64,000 nucleotides of DNA, from assembly GCA_016932955.1 (NCBI GenBank), contig JAFGBV010000245.1:1-64000 (forward strand). Reading direction: 5' to 3'. Each line of letters begins with the position of its first letter. Within the stretch, counting starts at the first letter, position 1. Both the position numbers and the translations under genes were made by a program. Positions 8,351 to 16,687 of this stretch are shown here, piece by piece. The DNA is from Anaerolineales bacterium. Its GTDB lineage: Bacteria > Chloroflexota > Anaerolineae > Anaerolineales > UBA4823. A model generated the notes under the pieces. It was not told where the DNA came from. It saw only the letters and a program-made list of their open reading frames with translations, and did no database searches.

Positions 8351-10609
8351 TGAATACTTCCTCACCTCGACCATGATCGTGTGCTGCGCGGTGCCCTGGG
8401 CCAGCGGTGTCCAGCGCTCCGAGGTCAGCACATTCACCGAGCCGCCCCGATCCACCCCGTCTTCGCCAGGCTGCCACCAGGCCCCCTGGGGGATATCCAC
8501 CACCCCCGGCAGGATGCGCGGCGTCACCCGGCACGGCAGGATCGTTGCGCCGCGCTCGTTATACACTTTCACCAGGTCGCCATCCTCAATCCCACGTTGT
8601 TTCGCATCCAGCGGGTTGAGGAACGCGCGCTGTGGGAAAGCCTCTGCCAGCCAATCATTGTTGTCATGGGTGGAATGCACACGCGGCATGTAGTGATGAC
8701 CCATCGCCTGCAGTGGATATTGAGCCGCTTCTGGGCCAAAGGGCGACTCCCACTCCTGGATATACTTCGGCACTGCGGGGATCTCCTCCGGGCGACCCAT
8801 CGCATGCAGCGCCGGGGAGAAGATCTCGATTTTCCCCGATGGGGTGTTCAGTGGATGCGCCTGCGGATCACGGCGAAAATCCGCAAAAGCCACCGCTGGC
8901 TTATGCACCGGGCGGCTAAACACGCCCCCGTTGGAAGCCTCGAATTCATCCAGAGCGGGCATCTGCGGGAAGCGCTTGCGATAGACATTCTCGATCGCCC
9001 AATCCACCCAGCCGCGCTCATCGCGGCCCTCCGTATAAGCCTCCCCGATCCCCAGCCGTTCAGCGACCTCTGCACAAATGCGATAGTCGCTCTTGCACAC
9101 TCCCGGCGGCTCGACCAAGGGGGGCATCAAGATCACCTCATCCCCGTACTTCCAGCCATCCTCGATCCCCCAGGTCTCGAACTGCGTGCAGGCTGGCAGC
9201 ACCAGGTCGGCGAAGCGCGCAGTGGAGGTCAGAAAATTATCCTGCACCGCCAGGAACTCCACCAGCGATTCATCCTGCAGGATGCGCGCGCTGCGGTGGA
9301 TATTGGCGTGCTGGTTGATCAAGGCGTTGCTCGCCACGGCGTAGATCAGCTTGATGTTGTTATCCAGCCGCTCAGCCCCGATCACGCCCTGCTCTGGCCC
9401 CATCGCTTTCCCGTTCAGCACCGCTTCCGTCCACAAGAAGACCGGGATTGCCGCCCGCACGGAGTTCTCACCCACTGGCAGCACGCTCCACTTTCCCCCG
9501 CCGTCCGGCTCCGGCAAAGCCAGGCCGCTTGCCCAGCCGCCCGAAACGCCCACATTGCCGCTGATCGCAGCGAGCACACAGCCCGCGCGCACCACCTGCT
9601 CGCCGTAGGCCCGCCGCTGCATGCCATAACCCTGGTAGAGCACCCCCGGCTTGAGCGTAGCATACTCGCGTGCAATACGCAAGATCGTCTGCCGTGGCAC
9701 GGCAGTGATCGCCTCAGCCCATTCAGGCGTTTTCGGGATGCCATCCCGCGCCCCCAGAATATAATCACAGTAACTTTCGGCGTCTTGAGCACCATCCGGC
9801 ATCTGCGTCTGGTCAAAGCCCAGGCAGTGTGTGCGCACGAACGCTGCATCGTACAACTGCTCGGTAATCATCACATAAGCCATAGCGCTCATCATCGCCG
9901 TATCGGTTCCCGGGCGGATCGGCACCCACTCATCTGCCAGGCTGACCGCGCTCATGCTCATGCGCGGGTCGATGCACACCACCCGCGCCCCATTCTGCCG
10001 CGCCAGCTTGATGAAGAAATCCGAATTGGTGCCATCGCGCATCTCAGCCGGGTTCCAGCCCCACATCAGGATATATTTAGAGTTGAGCCAATCCTGGCGC
10101 TGGTTGCCGGTTTGCAGCGTGCCGTACACCGTCGGCGTGGCAACATTGATTGCTGCCCATGAATAGCTATTCCAGATTCCCAGGCACCCCCCATATAGAT
10201 TGAACAAGCGCCGCGCCGTCTGCGAGCCGTTGATCTGGTTATAAGATCCCGTGCCGTAAGGAACAAAGAGGGCGCTGTTGCCATAGGTATCCTTCACCCG
10301 GCAGATCTCGCCTGCCAGCAAATCCAGCGCTTCATCCCACGAGATGCGCTCGAACCTCCCCTCGCCGCGCTGCCCGCTGCGCTTCAGAGGGTGCATCAGC
10401 CGGTCGGGGTGGTACTGGCGGCGCAGGTAAGCCCGCCCGCGCGTGCATGCGCGCAGTTGCGGGTCCGCCGGACTGTCGGGACGATCGTCCGTCTCCAAAT
10501 GGGTGATTACCCCATCCTTGATGTGCGCCACCAACAGGCAGCGCCCCCCGCAGTTATGCGCCGGGCAGCCCACCCGCACGATCCGCTCCGCAGCAGTGTT
10601 CCCACTCAC
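8333..10609 (-). CDS. dmsA: DMSO-reductase-family molybdopterin catalytic subunit
   Basis: 758 residues from a GTG start (VSGNTAAERIVRVG) preceded by the strong GGAGGAG site. It has an N-terminal [4Fe-4S] motif (GCPAHNCGGRC, then RACTRGRAY), a molybdenum-site region NSYSWAAINVATPTVYGT around residues 146-163, and a C-terminal molybdopterin dinucleotide domain (MGHHYMPRVHSTHDNNDW onward). The family reduces DMSO, TMAO or related oxo-compounds using quinol. No twin-arginine signal is visible even on extending the frame, unlike exported DmsA, so the active site may face the cytoplasm. Substrate is undetermined. The C-terminal residues come from the flanking repeat. Confidence 0.9.
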   Translation of the reverse strand: MSGNTAAERIVRVGCPAHNCGGRCLLVAHIKDGVITHLETDDRPDSPADPQLRACTRGRAYLRRQYHPDRLMHPLKRSGQRGEGRFERISWDEALDLLAGEICRVKDTYGNSALFVPYGTGSYNQINGSQTARRLFNLYGGCLGIWNSYSWAAINVATPTVYGTLQTGNQRQDWLNSKYILMWGWNPAEMRDGTNSDFFIKLARQNGARVVCIDPRMSMSAVSLADEWVPIRPGTDTAMMSAMAYVMITEQLYDAAFVRTHCLGFDQTQMPDGAQDAESYCDYILGARDGIPKTPEWAEAITAVPRQTILRIAREYATLKPGVLYQGYGMQRRAYGEQVVRAGCVLAAISGNVGVSGGWASGLALPEPDGGGKWSVLPVGENSVRAAIPVFLWTEAVLNGKAMGPEQGVIGAERLDNNIKLIYAVASNALINQHANIHRSARILQDESLVEFLAVQDNFLTSTARFADLVLPACTQFETWGIEDGWKYGDEVILMPPLVEPPGVCKSDYRICAEVAERLGIGEAYTEGRDERGWVDWAIENVYRKRFPQMPALDEFEASNGGVFSRPVHKPAVAFADFRRDPQAHPLNTPSGKIEIFSPALHAMGRPEEIPAVPKYIQEWESPFGPEAAQYPLQAMGHHYMPRVHSTHDNNDWLAEAFPQRAFLNPLDAKQRGIEDGDLVKVYNERGATILPCRVTPRILPGVVDIPQGAWWQPGEDGVDRGGSVNVLTSERWTPLAQGTAQHTIMVEVRKYSQDTRI

Positions 10610-10613
10610 AGGG

Positions 10614-11195
10614 CTATTCTCCTCCAACAGCCTGCTCTGTCGGCAAGCCAACCGGGGATTTAGCGCCCAGGCGAGCAAGCAGCGCCACCAGGCCAATCAC
10701 CTGCAAGATCGGCAGCCAGGTAAGCAAGCTGGCGGCAAAGGAGATCCGGCTTCCATTGGCCTTGAGCAAGGCATCCCCTCCGCTTAATTCCGTCACAAAT
10801 GTCTGGATGTGCTCATTCACCAGGAACATCATCAGCAAGATCAGGCCTGCCAGGATCGTCTGCCAGATCGGGAAACCCTGCCTTGCCAGGCTGCGCAGCA
10901 GCACAACCAGAGAGATCACTAACATCACGTAGTAATGGGACCAGGTGATCGGGCTGACCAACCTGGCTGCCAACTCATCTAGAGGCAGGTAAGGATTTAC
11001 ACCCGCTACCATAGCTCTGGTCAGTAAGTATTCCTGTATCACGTCTTTTGCAGATGACGGGAAGTATTCAAAAGCCAGGATGATGACTCGTAAGCGCACT
11101 ACTCCTATGGCAGCGATAAAACCAAGAATGATAAGGCGCAACACCATCATCAAAGGCTGCCTGGATTCCAGAATGTTGGTGATGATCTTCTGCAT
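10614..11195 (-). CDS. Internally shortened GT87-like membrane protein
   Basis: 193 residues with about four hydrophobic segments. The N-terminal part (ending VNPYLPLDELAARL) resembles the first periplasmic region of GT87 (DUF2029) mannosyltransferase-like proteins. It runs straight into SPITWSHYYVM, which resembles their late transmembrane region. Full-length family members are about 400 residues, so roughly 200 central residues seem missing without a frameshift. It is the first gene of the dms transcription unit: its last codons (GGA GGA GAA TAG) form the ribosome binding site of dmsA. Translational leader use may explain retention. Function unknown. Confidence 0.5.
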   Translation of the reverse strand: MQKIITNILESRQPLMMVLRLIILGFIAAIGVVRLRVIILAFEYFPSSAKDVIQEYLLTRAMVAGVNPYLPLDELAARLVSPITWSHYYVMLVISLVVLLRSLARQGFPIWQTILAGLILLMMFLVNEHIQTFVTELSGGDALLKANGSRISFAASLLTWLPILQVIGLVALLARLGAKSPVGLPTEQAVGGE

Positions 11196-11251
11196 AGCAA
11201 GTATTGTAATCGATCTTATAGTTGGGCAAACTGTTTTTTCGAAATCTTTGT

Positions 11252-11276
11252 TATACTACGCCTATGGAGATGTAAC
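11252..11276 (+). promoter_or_regulatory. Extended -10 promoter candidate and RBS
   Basis: TATACT at 11252-11257 is preceded by TG one base away (TGTTATACT), an extended -10 element, in an AT-rich stretch. A GGAGA site follows before the ATG at 11277. No good -35 is seen. It would drive the 254-residue protein. Confidence 0.4.
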
Positions 11277-12041
11277 ATGATCCGACTGATTCTGACCTTC
11301 CTGATTGCGGGCATTTTTGGATCGCTCCTGATTAGTGTCATCTTCCCTGCGCCCCACCACATTGACTCTCCCCTGCAGGATACCGTCGATGCAATGGCCG
11401 CGCTGACATCTGGCTTGCAGATCCCCGATAACTTGCTCAGCGAAACGCCGCAAAAAGTTGGTGGCGAATTCGACCCCAACCAGTATTTTACTGTGCTAAA
11501 ACACTTGAGCATGGAGCCCGGCTACACCCTCGATTACATCTACATCTATGACTTCATGGGCGGCTTTCCCGTCCTGTATGCCCGCCCCACCGACCAGCCC
11601 TCTTACCAAAACGCAGAGGAGTTTTACGCCAGCCCACACAGCGATCCATACCTGGACCATGTCCAGGCTGATGGCACGCCCGAAGGTTACTTTGAGCTTG
11701 CCCTGCTTGATATCATGGGCAGCCAATTCTACCTGCACTGGCATGCCAACTACAACGATACGCGCATCGTCTCCGACAGCGACGCGCTGGAGGCCATCCT
11801 GAGCGGCTCTGGCGACTTTGGGAACCCCATCCCAGCAGATGCCCGCGCCCAGGCACTCCGCCTTGATCTCCAGCCTGTGATCGAGATTGGCACGGATACA
11901 GTCACCGTAAAGATCATCACCTTCTCCAATTGGGGCGGCTTCTACCGCGCCACCTTTACCATCAACCGCAATTTCCCGCACACCATCCGTGATGTGCAAT
12001 GGGAAGAATTGGTCCCCTACGATTGCGGCATCATGTTCTAA
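11277..12041 (+). CDS. Membrane-anchored or secreted protein, unknown
   Basis: 254 residues with a hydrophobic N-terminal segment (about residues 3-23) that could be a signal anchor or signal peptide, followed by a soluble domain rich in aromatic and acidic residues (DYIYIYDFMGGFPVLYA, FYLHWHANYNDTRIV). I do not recognise a family. The domain includes a HWHANYND stretch that could bind metal, which is speculation. It is 10 bases upstream of the class V aminotransferase gene on the same strand and probably shares its transcript. Confidence 0.6.
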   Translation: MIRLILTFLIAGIFGSLLISVIFPAPHHIDSPLQDTVDAMAALTSGLQIPDNLLSETPQKVGGEFDPNQYFTVLKHLSMEPGYTLDYIYIYDFMGGFPVLYARPTDQPSYQNAEEFYASPHSDPYLDHVQADGTPEGYFELALLDIMGSQFYLHWHANYNDTRIVSDSDALEAILSGSGDFGNPIPADARAQALRLDLQPVIEIGTDTVTVKIITFSNWGGFYRATFTINRNFPHTIRDVQWEELVPYDCGIMF

Positions 12042-12051
12042 GGATATAGAG

Positions 12052-13212
12052 ATGAAAGACAGAACCCTGCTCATGATTCCTGGCCCGATCGAATTCGAGC
12101 CAGCCGTGCTATCCGCCTTGGGTGCCCCCACCACCAGCCACCTGGCGCCGAACTTCATCGAGGCCTTCGGGCAGGCGCTGGAACGCATGCGCCAGGTCTT
12201 CCTCAGCCAAGATGGGCAGCCTTTTGTGCTGGCTGGTTCTGGTACGCTGGCGATGGACCTGGCTGGGGCCAACCTGGTTGAACCGGGCGACCGCGCCCTC
12301 GTGGTGCACACCGGCTACTTTAGCGACCGCTTCGCAGCGCTGCTCGAGCGTTATGGCGCGCAGGTGACTCAGGTAAAAGCGCCAGTCGGGGGCTGCCCCA
12401 ATCTGGACGAGGTCGAGGCCGCCCTGAAAACCGCTGACTACAAGCTCGTCACCATCACCCATGTCGACACCTCCACCGCGGTCATTGCCGATGTCAAAGG
12501 CATCGCCGCGCTAGCGCGCCAGTACGGGGCGCTGGTGATCGTCGATGGCGTATGCTCTGTGGCTGGAGAAGAGTTGCGCATGAGCGAATGGGGCATTGAC
12601 GTAGCCCTCACCGCCTCGCAGAAGGCCATCGGCGTACCGCCCGGGCTGGCGCTGCTGGTTGCCAGCCAGCGCGCCATGGCGGCCTTTCACAAGCGTAAAA
12701 CACCGGTATCCAACTACTACGCTGACTGGAGCAACTGGCTGTCCATCATGCAGGCCTACGAAGCGCGCAAGCCCGCCTACTTTGGCACTCCACCGGTGAA
12801 CCTGATCTTCGCCCTGAATGTCAGCCTGGGGCAGATCCTGGCGGAGGGCATCGAAGCGCGCTTTGCACGCCACCTTGTGTTAGGCCGCGCCTGCCAGGCC
12901 GGTATTGCCGCCCTGGGATTAGGTCAGGTGCCGCTGCGTGCAGAATTTGCTGCCCATACCCTCACCGCCCCCCGCTATCCGCCCGGTGTAAATCCGGCTG
13001 AGTTCTTGCCCAGGGTGGCACAGGCAGGAGCCGTGTTGGCTGGCGGGCTGCATCCACAGATCAAAAATGAATACTTCCGCATCGGCCATATGGGCGCCAC
13101 GCATATCGGTGATGTGATTGCAACAATGGCAGCCATTGAGACCGCCCTCAAACAATGCGGGTATGCTTTCAGCCCAGGGGCGGGCGTTTCCGCTGCTCAG
13201 GTCGCCGGGTAA
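12052..13212 (+). CDS. Class V aminotransferase (alanine/serine-glyoxylate type)
   Basis: 386 residues of a PLP-dependent fold-type I enzyme. Visible features are the IPGPIEFEP N-terminus typical of serine-pyruvate/alanine-glyoxylate aminotransferases, AGSGTLAMDL for phosphate binding, Asp165 in VIVDGVCS, and the Schiff-base Lys191 in LTASQKAIGVPPG. It likely transfers amino groups from alanine or serine to glyoxylate in the cytosol; the exact pair is not resolvable. The start is set by AAGGATATAG upstream of ATGAAAGAC. It converges on the peroxiredoxin gene across a hairpin. Confidence 0.88.
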   Translation: MKDRTLLMIPGPIEFEPAVLSALGAPTTSHLAPNFIEAFGQALERMRQVFLSQDGQPFVLAGSGTLAMDLAGANLVEPGDRALVVHTGYFSDRFAALLERYGAQVTQVKAPVGGCPNLDEVEAALKTADYKLVTITHVDTSTAVIADVKGIAALARQYGALVIVDGVCSVAGEELRMSEWGIDVALTASQKAIGVPPGLALLVASQRAMAAFHKRKTPVSNYYADWSNWLSIMQAYEARKPAYFGTPPVNLIFALNVSLGQILAEGIEARFARHLVLGRACQAGIAALGLGQVPLRAEFAAHTLTAPRYPPGVNPAEFLPRVAQAGAVLAGGLHPQIKNEYFRIGHMGATHIGDVIATMAAIETALKQCGYAFSPGAGVSAAQVAG

Positions 13213-13216
13213 ATGA

Positions 13217-13260
13217 TAGAGACGCCGTTGGCAAAACCTTGAAGCGCCTCGGCGTCTCTA
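13217..13260. terminator. Bidirectional hairpin between convergent genes
   Basis: The arms TAGAGACGCCG (13217-13227) and CGGCGTCTCTA (13250-13260) are perfectly complementary over 11 bp with a 22-base loop. The hairpin sits between the stops of the aminotransferase and the peroxiredoxin genes. There is no long T tract. Confidence 0.55.
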
Positions 13261-13276
13261 TTCAGAACAATGATGC

Positions 13277-14062
13277 TCATCCGCCAAACGGTGTCTTGGG
13301 CAGCCGGTCCTTCAGCGCCTCCACCAATTTGCGCTCGTCAAAGTTCACGATGATCGTGCCATCGATATCAAAGGTGGGCGTAGAACGTGTGCCGTTGGCC
13401 CATTTGCGCACCTGGTCTGCCGCGCCGGGCACGGCATCGATATCTACTTCCCTATAATCCAGGCCGCGCGCCTCGAACCATGCCCGCGCCCGCCGGCAAG
13501 CCGGGCACCAGCGCGTGCAGTACATCACAATCCCACCCTTCGGCAGGTTGATCTCCTCCGCCTTCGGCTCCGGCGGCTTCGGCGAGCGCAAAGCCGCCTG
13601 CGGGTCGATGCGCCGCAGCACATCCAGAACCACATCGTTTTCAGGCTGTTTATCAATATCATGAATATCGATATAGCGAATCACACCCAATTTATCGATC
13701 ACAATGATCGCCCGCTCTGAGTGCCCATCTGCCCAGCGAAAGACGCCATACCGATCGCACACTGCCCCATGGGGCCAGAAATCGCTCAATAATGGATAAT
13801 TGATCCCACCCAGGCTCTCCGCCCAGGCTTTGATGCAAGGAACGTGGTCAACACTTATGCCCAGAACCTGAGCATCTAATCCCGCGAAACGGGCGTAATC
13901 CGCCTCGTACGACGGGATCTGGCCCGTTCAGACGGGCGTCCAGGCTAGCGGATAAAATACCAGCACCACATTCTTACCGCGATAATCGCTCAGAGAAACG
14001 ATTGTATCCAGGTGAGATTTGAGGTTAAAATCAGGGGCCATTTGGCCTACTTCGAGCTTCAT
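13277..14062 (-). CDS. Selenocysteine peroxiredoxin fused to glutaredoxin domain (in-frame TGA)
   Basis: Reading through one in-frame TGA (minus-strand codon at 13930-13928) gives a 261-residue protein. It has an N-terminal peroxiredoxin domain ([10 protein letters not shown], then [21 protein letters not shown], Sec at 45). A C-terminal glutaredoxin-like domain follows with Cys182 and the CPAC pair Cys186-Cys189 ([14 protein letters not shown]). The TGA falls exactly at the peroxidatic cysteine of the PxxxT(C) motif. Possible resolving cysteines are Cys76 and Cys102. The family reduces hydroperoxides; the fused domain would supply electrons from glutathione or thioredoxin. Frame and homology are uninterrupted on both sides, arguing for recoding rather than decay. 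Sec machinery is not in the window. Confidence 0.85.
13890..13927 (-). promoter_or_regulatory. Candidate bacterial SECIS element
   Basis: Directly downstream of the TGA, the minus strand can form ACGGG/CCCGT (13927-13912). Next comes a stem CG-A-GGCG closing a GATTA loop with CGCC-CG (13907-13890), with one bulged A. The loop starts with G and lies 27 bases after the TGA, within the range used for bacterial SECIS elements. The fold is hand-drawn and untested. Confidence 0.5.
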
Positions 14063-14104
14063 AGAGCACCTCCGATGGGCTAATTTTACCCTAGAGGGCA
14101 GGTT

Positions 14105-16387
14105 TTAGGATATCCTTGCACTTTCAGTAAGCCTGGCTGGCGTTCCCCATAACAGCGGCGTCAAGGCAGCGCTATCAGCCCAGGTGCACAGCGCCTGTTC
14201 ATCCATGCCAAAAGGCTGCAAAACCGTCCCCGCCGCGCGCAGCAGCAGGGTACGGTAGCGCGCCAGATCCAGCCTGTGCTGCGCGCAGGGGTTGGGCAAG
14301 TCCCAGGCATGCACACCCGGCTTTCCCAGCGTGTACAGGAAGCGCACCCTCTGCCCCGGGCGCAGTGGTTTTCCGCAGGCTGCCAGTTGTTCCGCCGCCT
14401 GCGCCGCCGGCGACGGAACGCGGTAAAGTGCCAGTTCTCGGCTCAGCTTCTGCGAGACAATCAATCCTTCCATCGCCACACGCCCCCCGCGCAAATCATC
14501 CAACGCCGCTCGCAGGCGACGCAGCGCTTGTGAGAGACGCACCGGCAAATCGCCCTCATCCCCTGCCTGCGCCAGGCATTCCACCAGCACCATCTGCACC
14601 TCTGCAATCCAAGGCGGCGTGTCACCGCGCCGTGCTTCAATGCCGCGTATCTTCAAGCGGCCATCCTGAAAAACACCAAAATAGCGATTGGCCACCGCCA
14701 CATGCCCGTTGCCGCGCGAGGGCAGGAATGCCACCCAACGATAAATGCCTTCCAGCGCAATCGGCAATCCGCTGCGCGTGGTAATCTCCTCCAGCAACGG
14801 CTGGAGCGTGGCTGGGCTCTGCGCGCCAGGCCGGTGTACCCACAATCCATCCACATACAGGTGCAGCACCGTAAAGCCCATCTCCTCAGCCGCCTCTTTG
14901 GCACGCAGCAGCGCCTCCCGCCCGTAAGCCGTCACCGCCTGGTGCGCCTCAATGCGCCCAAAACGAGCGTTCTGATAGCCCAGGTAGCCGAAGCAGGTCA
15001 CCAGCAGCCACTTGTGAGCGCTGGCGCATGCCTGCGCCGACTCTCGCCGCGGATCCCAGGCAGGCAATTCCATCAAACGCCGCTTGAGCGCCAGCCGCTT
15101 CTCCAGCAGGGGAGCCAGGGTCTGCGGAATCAGCCCCGGTCGGGAACAGTCCACCGCCAGGCCCAATCCTGGCACCGCTTCACCCTCCACGTGCGGACCC
15201 GTCGTCTCTGGCGAGATGTTGAAGCGCGCCATGATGCTGGGGTACATCGAGACAAAGTCTATCTCTGCCACCCCGGCATGCAAGCCGGGTATGGGATGAT
15301 AGACCAGGCCGCCCTGGTCGGCATAGAGCAGATCGCTCGCCGGCTTAAAAGCCTCCGCCTGCTGCTTGTGCCAGGGAACCAGCACCTCCTGGCGCAGGGC
15401 GGTGATCATTTGCATCGCCGAGATGCCGCTGCCGGGTGAAAGCCGCGCCGCCAGTTGCAGCGGAAGCCCTGTAACCCGCGCCATCTCCATTATCCCCTCC
15501 AGCCCATAATCATGGAAGAGCATTGCATTACAGCCATCGATGTGCCAGCGCCCATGAAGCAGCACCTGCTGGCCGCGGTGGATCACCTGCCCATATGCAA
15601 CATAGGTACGCGCCGCCCGCCGCGCCACCCCGCGCCTGGCATCACGATTGAGCGGTAAAGCGACGTGCCACTGCCGCGCCAGGTCCAGCAGGCGCGGCAG
15701 CAACCAGGTATCGCCCCAGGTGGTCAGCAGCAGATCGGGGTCATACTGCTGCAGCAGCCCTGCCAGGGTTAGCAGCAAGGGGCGGGGGTTCGACAGGCTC
15801 AGCCGGCAAAAGCCGCGCCGCTTTCCATTTTGCGCCGCGCGCACCAGCAGCGAGCGCGGCTCGCTGTGCATCGGGTCGATATCCGGCTCGAGATGCAGCA
15901 TGCGCAATGGTGGAGGGTCTACATCCAATTCCCAGGGCGTATCCAGCACGACCAGAGCACAGATATTACCCTCTTCTGTAGCATCCACCCGGCAACGCGC
16001 CAGCGGGAAAGTGCCATAAGATGCCGCATGGCGCAGCGCCAGAGGCAAATCGACATCATAGTAGTCCAAATCAGGAAAGGCCTGCGCCAGCCGGCGAAAC
16101 AGGCTGGTCTGCGCAGTAGGATTGGGCAACTGTGCAGCCAAAACTGCCACAGGCTGTTGCTCGAAGAGATCGCGCCGTTCAGTCCGTTTGAGCAAGGGCT
16201 TCTCTGGTTGCGATTGCAAAAAACGCCAGGCCGCGCGCAAACGCCGCCCCTCGCCGCCGACATAAAAAGTGGCCGGGAAATCCTGGCGCAAGTGATAGCG
16301 CTGCCCATCCTCGCCCAGCAGCCACACCACCGCCCCAGCCTCATCAGCATAAATATCCAACAGCCAGCCAGAGAGCGTTGTGTGCAT
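14105..16387 (-). CDS. Family B DNA polymerase with divergent motif C
   Basis: 760 residues. Polymerase motif A is DFVSMYPSIM (Asp377), motif B is HKWLLVTCFGYLGYQNARFG (Lys459 onward) and motif C reads LYVDGLWV with Asp513 but Leu in place of the usual second Asp of DTDS. In RB69 polymerase the second Asp is the less critical of the two, so activity is plausible. The N-terminal exonuclease-like region lacks a clear DIE motif, so proofreading is probably lost. It follows a small protein gene and a RecA-like gene on the same strand, which suggests a dedicated repair or translesion module rather than replication. The start is the first ATG, 19 bases after the preceding stop. Confidence 0.85.
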   Translation of the reverse strand: MHTTLSGWLLDIYADEAGAVVWLLGEDGQRYHLRQDFPATFYVGGEGRRLRAAWRFLQSQPEKPLLKRTERRDLFEQQPVAVLAAQLPNPTAQTSLFRRLAQAFPDLDYYDVDLPLALRHAASYGTFPLARCRVDATEEGNICALVVLDTPWELDVDPPPLRMLHLEPDIDPMHSEPRSLLVRAAQNGKRRGFCRLSLSNPRPLLLTLAGLLQQYDPDLLLTTWGDTWLLPRLLDLARQWHVALPLNRDARRGVARRAARTYVAYGQVIHRGQQVLLHGRWHIDGCNAMLFHDYGLEGIMEMARVTGLPLQLAARLSPGSGISAMQMITALRQEVLVPWHKQQAEAFKPASDLLYADQGGLVYHPIPGLHAGVAEIDFVSMYPSIMARFNISPETTGPHVEGEAVPGLGLAVDCSRPGLIPQTLAPLLEKRLALKRRLMELPAWDPRRESAQACASAHKWLLVTCFGYLGYQNARFGRIEAHQAVTAYGREALLRAKEAAEEMGFTVLHLYVDGLWVHRPGAQSPATLQPLLEEITTRSGLPIALEGIYRWVAFLPSRGNGHVAVANRYFGVFQDGRLKIRGIEARRGDTPPWIAEVQMVLVECLAQAGDEGDLPVRLSQALRRLRAALDDLRGGRVAMEGLIVSQKLSRELALYRVPSPAAQAAEQLAACGKPLRPGQRVRFLYTLGKPGVHAWDLPNPCAQHRLDLARYRTLLLRAAGTVLQPFGMDEQALCTWADSAALTPLLWGTPARLTESARIS

Positions 16388-16405
16388 ACAGGCTTGCCTT
16401 TCGCA

Positions 16406-16687
16406 CTATTGCGGGATGCCCGGGTGATCCACATCCCCATCTACCAAAACGCGCAGGCGCATCACCTGCTTATGCTCTTCCAGCAGCATTGCCAGCAAGA
16501 ACACTTCAAACGGCAAGGCATGCGCCGCATAAGCCGCTGCCGCCAGGTGCTGCTGCGCGGCCGCAAAAAGATCATCCAGCGCCAGTTGGTCGCTGCGTCG
16601 CAAGGCCCTGCGGAAGCGGCGGAAAGATTCCTGCTCCTGCAAGAAAGCCTGTGTGATCGAAGGCAGTGTGCGCCCCATCTCACCCAT
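16406..16687 (-). CDS. Small helical protein between polymerase and RecA-like gene
   Basis: 93 residues, predicted mostly helical, rich in Ala, Leu, Arg and Gln (FLQEQESFRRFRRALRRSDQ, then AAQQHLAAAAYAAHALP). No motif was recognised. Its ATG overlaps the end of the RecA-like gene by 8 bases, and a second ATG three codons later lies just after that stop; either may be used. The overlap and conserved direction imply that the product works with the polymerase and the RecA-like protein, for example as a connector or primase-like helper. That role is inference from context only. Confidence 0.6.
   Translation of the reverse strand: MGEMGRTLPSITQAFLQEQESFRRFRRALRRSDQLALDDLFAAAQQHLAAAAYAAHALPFEVFLLAMLLEEHKQVMRLRVLVDGDVDHPGIPQ

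Noticed and set aside
8381..10162. 593-codon plus-strand frame across dmsA
   Set aside because: Composition is His/Arg/Gln-rich without domains, and it lies wholly opposite a well-conserved molybdoenzyme gene.
13928..13930. TGA as a simple nonsense mutation in a dead peroxiredoxin gene
   Set aside because: It is the only lesion, hits exactly the catalytic Cys codon, both flanks remain conserved and in frame, and a hairpin follows. Not fully excluded without Sec genes.
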